A DNA stretch of 17,644 bases from an uncultured Oscillospiraceae bacterium (lineage in GTDB: Bacteria; Bacillota; Clostridia; Oscillospirales; Oscillospiraceae). How positions within the stretch are numbered: position 1 is the stretch's first letter; each line of letters begins with the position of its first letter. Location of the stretch: positions 1-17,644 of the forward strand of contig CAKTNS010000048.1 in NCBI GenBank assembly GCA_934589225.1, given 5' to 3'. Positions 14,754 to 17,644 of the stretch are shown here, one piece after another. A program made the position numbers and the translations under genes. The notes beneath the pieces are model-generated. The model was not told the DNA's origin and made no database searches. It worked only from the letters and a program-made list of their open reading frames with translations.

Positions 14754-16136
14754 TTATTGTTCCTCGTTTTTGGAGGCCGTGGTCTGGCCCTGGCTGACGC
14801 CCTCGGTGGATTCCGGCATGAAGAGGATCTTCACCGTGGCAAACATCAGCTTCACATCGGTAACAATGCCCATGGAGCCGATGTATTGCAAATCCATTTG
14901 CAGCTTGTTGTAAGGGGTGGTATTGTACTTGCCGTAGACCTGGGCCAGACCCGTGAGCCCCGCCTTGGCCTGGAGCCGCAGGGCAAACTCCGGCATTTCC
15001 TGTTCGTATTCCCGGGCGATCTCCGGCCGCTCCGGCCGGGGGCCGACGATGGACATATCCCCGGAGAGAATGCAGAACAGCTGGGGCATTTCGTCAATGC
15101 GGAGCATCCGGATGATTTTCCCCACAGGGGTGATCCGGTCGTCATTGGTCTGGGCCAGCCGTGCCACCCCGTCCTTTTCCGCGTCCACCCGCATGCTGCG
15201 GAATTTGTAAACGTCAAATTCCTTCCGGTCCTTGGTCAGCCGCCGCTGCTTGTAGAGGATGGGGCCGCCGTCGTAGCACTTGATGGCAATGGCCGTCACC
15301 AGCATAAAGGGGCTGAAGACCACCAGGGCCAGAAGGCTTAGCACAATGTCCATGACCCGCTTCACCGCCAGATACCAGATGGCAGGGCTGCTGCGCTGGC
15401 ACAGCAGCACCGGTAGGTTGTCCAGCTGCAGCGACTGTGCGCCTTTGATCAGGAAGTCCCCGATATTGGGCCGGACATAGGCCTCAATGCCATGGTCGAT
15501 GCAGTATTTTACCAGGTCGTTGCGCAGACTGGAGGGAATGCCGCAGAGCATCACTGCCCGGGCCCGGTGCCCCTCCACGGTTTTAAAAATCTCCTCGGTG
15601 CCCACCTCGGCGCTGACGCATTGCAGCAGCCGGAAGCCGTTGGGAAGGCTTTTAAGAATGGCCTCCCCGTCGTCCAATGCCTCTTTGTTGTCATAAATCA
15701 GCACCGTGGGCCGGGGGGACAGCAGCCGCACCGTCAGATGCTTTGTACACATCGCCCACACCCCGGACACCGCCCCGGCGGTCAGCAGCAGCCCCGCCAT
15801 GGGAAAGATATTGGGAAGGCTCCGGGCAAGCAGCGCCGTTACAATATACATAATGCCGCAGCTTAAGACAATGGACACCACATGGGAATACATCAACTCC
15901 CCCGCAGGCCTGAAAATCACGTCAAAGCCCCCGTAGAGCCGGGCGAAAATATAATAAATAACGGCAAACAGACCGATGACCGCAATATCGCCCTTGGCAA
16001 AGAACGTATAAATATACATCTGTTTCCGATAATACCCAAACCAGGCCAGTCCAAACAGGGCCGTATTCAGCACCAGCAGCACCACGCTGAAACAAAACAG
16101 CATGGCCTCCCGCTTTTGTTGGCTGTTATATTTCAT
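14754..16136 (-). CDS. Polyprenyl-phosphate glycosylphosphotransferase (undecaprenyl-phosphate sugar transferase)
   Basis: This encodes 460 residues with the two-part build of WbaP-like enzymes. About four N-terminal membrane helices (12-32, 50-66, 84-103, 111-128) are followed by a soluble CoA-binding/Rossmann-like part (about 143-245). The catalytic bacterial sugar transferase domain (about 255-440) begins with the KRVMDI...LL membrane helix (259-285). Family motifs: LYKQRRLTKDRKEFDVYKFRSMR (294-316), LRIDEMPQL (345-353) with the Asp-Glu pair, GDMSIVGPRPERP (359-371) and KAGLTGLAQVYG (391-402). It transfers a sugar-1-phosphate from a nucleotide sugar to undecaprenyl phosphate, the first step of capsule, exopolysaccharide or glycan assembly. 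ATG has GAGGAG eight bases upstream. It is the first gene of a unit with the esterase; product sugar unknown. Confidence 0.94.
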   Translation of the reverse strand: MKYNSQQKREAMLFCFSVVLLVLNTALFGLAWFGYYRKQMYIYTFFAKGDIAVIGLFAVIYYIFARLYGGFDVIFRPAGELMYSHVVSIVLSCGIMYIVTALLARSLPNIFPMAGLLLTAGAVSGVWAMCTKHLTVRLLSPRPTVLIYDNKEALDDGEAILKSLPNGFRLLQCVSAEVGTEEIFKTVEGHRARAVMLCGIPSSLRNDLVKYCIDHGIEAYVRPNIGDFLIKGAQSLQLDNLPVLLCQRSSPAIWYLAVKRVMDIVLSLLALVVFSPFMLVTAIAIKCYDGGPILYKQRRLTKDRKEFDVYKFRSMRVDAEKDGVARLAQTNDDRITPVGKIIRMLRIDEMPQLFCILSGDMSIVGPRPERPEIAREYEQEMPEFALRLQAKAGLTGLAQVYGKYNTTPYNKLQMDLQYIGSMGIVTDVKLMFATVKILFMPESTEGVSQGQTTASKNEEQ

Positions 16137-16173
16137 TGGAATCTCTCCTCAGTACACATTATTGACCTATGTT

Positions 16174-16201
16174 ATTATAACAAGCTTTCCATAAAATGCA
16201 A
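16174..16201 (-). promoter_or_regulatory. Sigma-A promoter of the sugar transferase/esterase unit
   Basis: Minus strand: TTGCAT (16201-16196), 16-bp spacer, perfect TATAAT (16179-16174), 37 bases before the start codon. It shares the 165-bp intergenic region with the divergent VanZ promoter. Confidence 0.7.
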
Positions 16202-16248
16202 GAAGCAGTTCCTTTTCTTATTCTTTTCCTAAGATTTCCCCGGTTCTC

Positions 16249-16277
16249 TTGCGAAAACCCCAGGACTATGGTATCCT
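16249..16277 (+). promoter_or_regulatory. Candidate sigma-A promoter of the VanZ-family gene
   Basis: TTGCGA (16249-16254), 17-bp spacer, TATCCT (16272-16277). The -35 hexamer and the following AA are the same as at the LytTR/GHKL promoter. The ribosome binding site follows 12 bases after the -10, giving a very short leader. Confidence 0.5.
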
Positions 16278-16301
16278 CTACCAAAAAAGGAGGTATTCCT
16301 G

Positions 16302-16877
16302 ATGATCTTTCTGCTTTCCTTTGAACCCCTGGTGGATGTTCTTCTGGCGGCTTTGGCCTATTTGCTCTATAAGCTCCTGGGCAAACGCCCCTGGTCCTTC
16401 TGGGGGGCGGTGCTGGCCCTTTACTTAAGCATGGTGTTTTCCGTCACCGGCCTGCCCTCTTTGCAGCACCTGTCCCTGGACTTTACCCTGAACCTCATCC
16501 CCTTTTCCGACTTCCGGGACAGCCGGTTCCTCTACCTCTCGGCCTTGAACATGATCATGACCGTCCCCCTGGGGGTGCTGCTGCCCCTGGCCTTCCGGAA
16601 ATACCGGCGCTTCACCCCCACGCTTCTGGCAGGCTTCTTTACCAGCCTGACCATTGAAGTTTTGCAGCTGTTCTGCTACCGGGCCACGGACATTGACGAC
16701 CTGATCCTGAACACCCTGGGCACCGTCCTGGGCTTCTTCCTGGGCAAACTCCTCTTCTACCGCCTCTGGCCCCGCTGCGGCGACACAAAAAACGGCTACC
16801 CCCTCCTGATCGCCATCCTCATCCTCCTGTGCTTCTTCCTCCGCCAGCCTCTTTATGACCTGCCCTATTGCATATAA
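16302..16877 (+). CDS. VanZ-family membrane protein
   Basis: This encodes 191 residues with about five membrane helices. VanZ-family marks are the NLIPF segment (64-68) after the second helix, the RxxYLSALNMIMTVPLGVLLPL helix, and TSLTIEVLQLFCYRATDIDDLILNTLGTVLGF (114-145), with the conserved E-x-x-Q and R-x-x-D-x-x-D-x-x-x-N pattern. The name comes from a teicoplanin-resistance accessory gene; most family members are chromosomal membrane proteins of unsettled envelope role, and no van resistance genes are nearby. ATG at 16302 has AAAGGAGG eight bases upstream. It is a single-gene unit, divergent from the sugar transferase. No classical terminator is seen; hairpins of repeat cluster 3 begin 23 bases after the stop and may define the transcript end. 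Confidence 0.92.
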   Translation: MIFLLSFEPLVDVLLAALAYLLYKLLGKRPWSFWGAVLALYLSMVFSVTGLPSLQHLSLDFTLNLIPFSDFRDSRFLYLSALNMIMTVPLGVLLPLAFRKYRRFTPTLLAGFFTSLTIEVLQLFCYRATDIDDLILNTLGTVLGFFLGKLLFYRLWPRCGDTKNGYPLLIAILILLCFFLRQPLYDLPYCI

Positions 16878-17043
16878 GGCAGCAACCCCCCAGCGAAACC
16901 GTAGGGAACAGCTTGTGTGCCGTTCCGGGGGCGTTGCGATTATAACTCGTGGGGTTGAATGGAACCACGCCATGTAGCGGCGATGATCCATCGCCATGAA
17001 ACGTAACGAATGTAACCCGTGTGGCTGAATGGAACCACCCCTA

Positions 17044-17128
17044 CGTTCATGTACATTGTTTTTGCATTTTACAGGCACAAATCAGCAATAGATACGGCAA
17101 AAATACGGCAATACGGAACAAATGTATT
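17044..17128. repeat. Element E, copy 1
   Basis: An AT-richer element of about 85 bp repeated at 17468-17553 with one substitution and one inserted A. Its ends form an imperfect inverted repeat (TACATTGTT near the left end, AACAAATGTA near the right). It also contains ATACGGCA-type micro-repeats. CCCCTAC lies to its left and GTAGGGG to its right, meaning it is bracketed by the heads of two A hairpins facing each other; the left A hairpin is reduced to CCCCTAC in this copy. Confidence 0.7.
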
Positions 17129-17198
17129 GTAGGGGCGGCAATTTGCCGCCCGCCACGTTGCAATGATAACCTGTGTGGGTAAACAAAATCACCTCTCA

Positions 17199-17329
17199 GA
17201 TATGTCATTCCGACCGGAGCGAAGCGGAGTGGAGAAATCCACCACGTAGCAGAAAGAACCGACACAAGATAAAATCTGCAACTTGGGAAGATTCCTCGGC
17301 TCACATTTGTTCGCTCGGAATGACATGTC
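17199..17329. repeat. Element D, copy 3
   Basis: ATGTCATTCC (17202-17211) is the inverted complement of GGAATGACAT (17317-17326). The interior keeps AACTTGGGAAGATTCCTC. It lies between the plus-oriented and inverted halves of cluster 3, as in the other clusters. Confidence 0.75.
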
Positions 17330-17467
17330 GGTGGGTGGTTTCATTCGTCCGCACAGGTTATATTCGGGACGTTGCTTGGCGATGAATCATCGCCGCTACA
17401 TTGCGTGGTACCATTCAACCACACAGGTTGTATTCGGGACGTAGCGGGCGGCAGATTGCCGCCCCTA

Positions 17468-17553
17468 CGTTCATGTACATTGTTTTTGCATTTTACAGGC
17501 ACAAATCAGCAATAGATACGTCAAAAAATACGGCAATACGGAACAAATGTATT
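17468..17553. repeat. Element E, copy 2
   Basis: About 86 bp, nearly identical to copy 1, offset by 424-425 bases. It is preceded by a complete inverted A hairpin ending CCCCTAC and followed by GTAGGGGCGGCAATTT of a plus-oriented A hairpin, which is then interrupted. The two copies together suggest an original unit A(inverted)-E-A(plus). Confidence 0.7.
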
Positions 17554-17569
17554 GTAGGGGCGGCAATTT

Positions 17570-17644
17570 TGTCAAGAGAAACATGGGTAACACATAGGGA
17601 AGACACATGGGTTACAGTCTGCGGATGTGGCGATTCAGTAGTTT
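17570..17644. mobile_element. Putative insertion-sequence end (IS21-like), running off the window
   Basis: At 17569/17570 the A hairpin breaks after GTAGGGGCGGCAATTT, where the intact copy at 17129-17151 continues GCCGCCC. The new sequence begins TGTCAAGAGAAACATGGG and holds two direct repeats, ACATGGGTAAC (17581-17591) and ACATGGGTTAC (17605-17615). A TG terminus followed by spaced repeats fits the transposase-binding ends of IS21-family elements. No transposase is inside the window, so the family is a guess; the break in the repeat is directly visible. Confidence 0.45.

Larger units (their letters stand above)
16888..17569. repeat. Repeat cluster 3: REP/BIME-like hairpin array
   Basis: No gene is supported from 16878 to the end of the window. 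Plus-oriented units: B with a broken stem (GTAG 16901-16904, arms GGAACAGC and GCCGTTCC, one A-C mismatch), C (GTAG 16974-16977, hairpin 16979-16995) and A (GTAG 17129-17132, hairpin 17133-17151), each followed by the ATAACCTGTG-type linker in whole or part. Element D is at about 17199-17329. Inverted units: C (17378-17394, GTAG at 17399-17396) and A (17446-17464, GTAG at 17468-17465). Two copies of element E (17044-17128 and 17468-17553) lie on either side. A last plus-oriented A (17554-17569) is cut off at the insertion junction. Confidence 0.8.

Noticed and set aside
13854..15341. A 495-residue plus-strand frame opposite the esterase and sugar transferase
   Set aside because: It spans two well-recognised genes on the other strand and has no domain signal; it is a GC-driven shadow. 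The same applies to long plus-strand frames at 5458-6342 and 8460-9653.
16302..16877. Glycopeptide resistance gene
   Set aside because: VanZ-family proteins are common chromosomal membrane proteins; no vanR, vanS, vanH, ligase or vanX gene is nearby.
50..17569. CRISPR array
   Set aside because: Units are palindromes of several types in both orientations, linkers are conserved rather than unique, and there are no cas genes.

Overview
The window looks like chromosomal DNA from a GC-rich, low-oxygen gut-type Firmicute, most likely a clostridium of the Oscillospiraceae group. This is inferred from strong AGGAGG ribosome binding sites, GTG starts, sigma-A type promoters, a class B sortase, a LytTR/GHKL two-component pair, a DUF134-NifX fusion, and intergenic hairpin repeats of the kind common in that group. 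No rRNA, tRNA, CRISPR array, phage or plasmid gene was seen. Twelve genes are supported, plus the putative edge of an insertion sequence at the right end.

Layout. (1) 50-679: repeat cluster 1, made of short GTAG-headed hairpins. (2) 676-2981, minus: an ECF sigma factor and an overlapping membrane-anchored 583-residue protein, probably its regulator, behind an ECF-type promoter. (3) 3129-3718: repeat cluster 2, followed by a CAATTG-rich repeat. (4) 3900-5367: a CBS-pair protein (minus) divergent from a HlyIII/PAQR membrane protein (plus). (5) 5431-9389, minus: a phosphohexomutase, a DUF134-NifX fusion and a Wzx-type flippase, each with its own promoter. (6) 9701-11720, plus: a secreted, wall-anchored-looking protein and a class B sortase. 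(7) 11786-13800, plus: a LytTR response regulator and a GHKL sensor kinase. (8) 13845-16136, minus: a polyprenyl-phosphate sugar transferase and an SGNH/SASA-type esterase. (9) 16302-16877, plus: a VanZ-family membrane protein. (10) 16888-17569: repeat cluster 3, cut at 17569/17570 by what looks like an insertion-sequence end.

The genes share a cell-envelope theme: sugar-phosphate supply (phosphohexomutase), undecaprenyl-linked glycan initiation (sugar transferase), transport across the membrane (flippase), glycan deacylation (esterase), protein anchoring (sortase and its likely substrate), and two sensing systems (ECF sigma with a membrane partner; LytTR/GHKL pair). That they act together is an inference from adjacency.

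The most unusual feature is the repeat system. Three clusters contain at least four different short hairpins. Most carry the tetranucleotide GTAG immediately 5' of the stem and a conserved linker immediately 3'. In every cluster the orientation flips across a central element of about 131 bp with terminal inverted repeats. This resembles REP/BIME elements moved by RAYT (HUH, Y1) transposases, best described in proteobacteria. No RAYT gene lies in this window.
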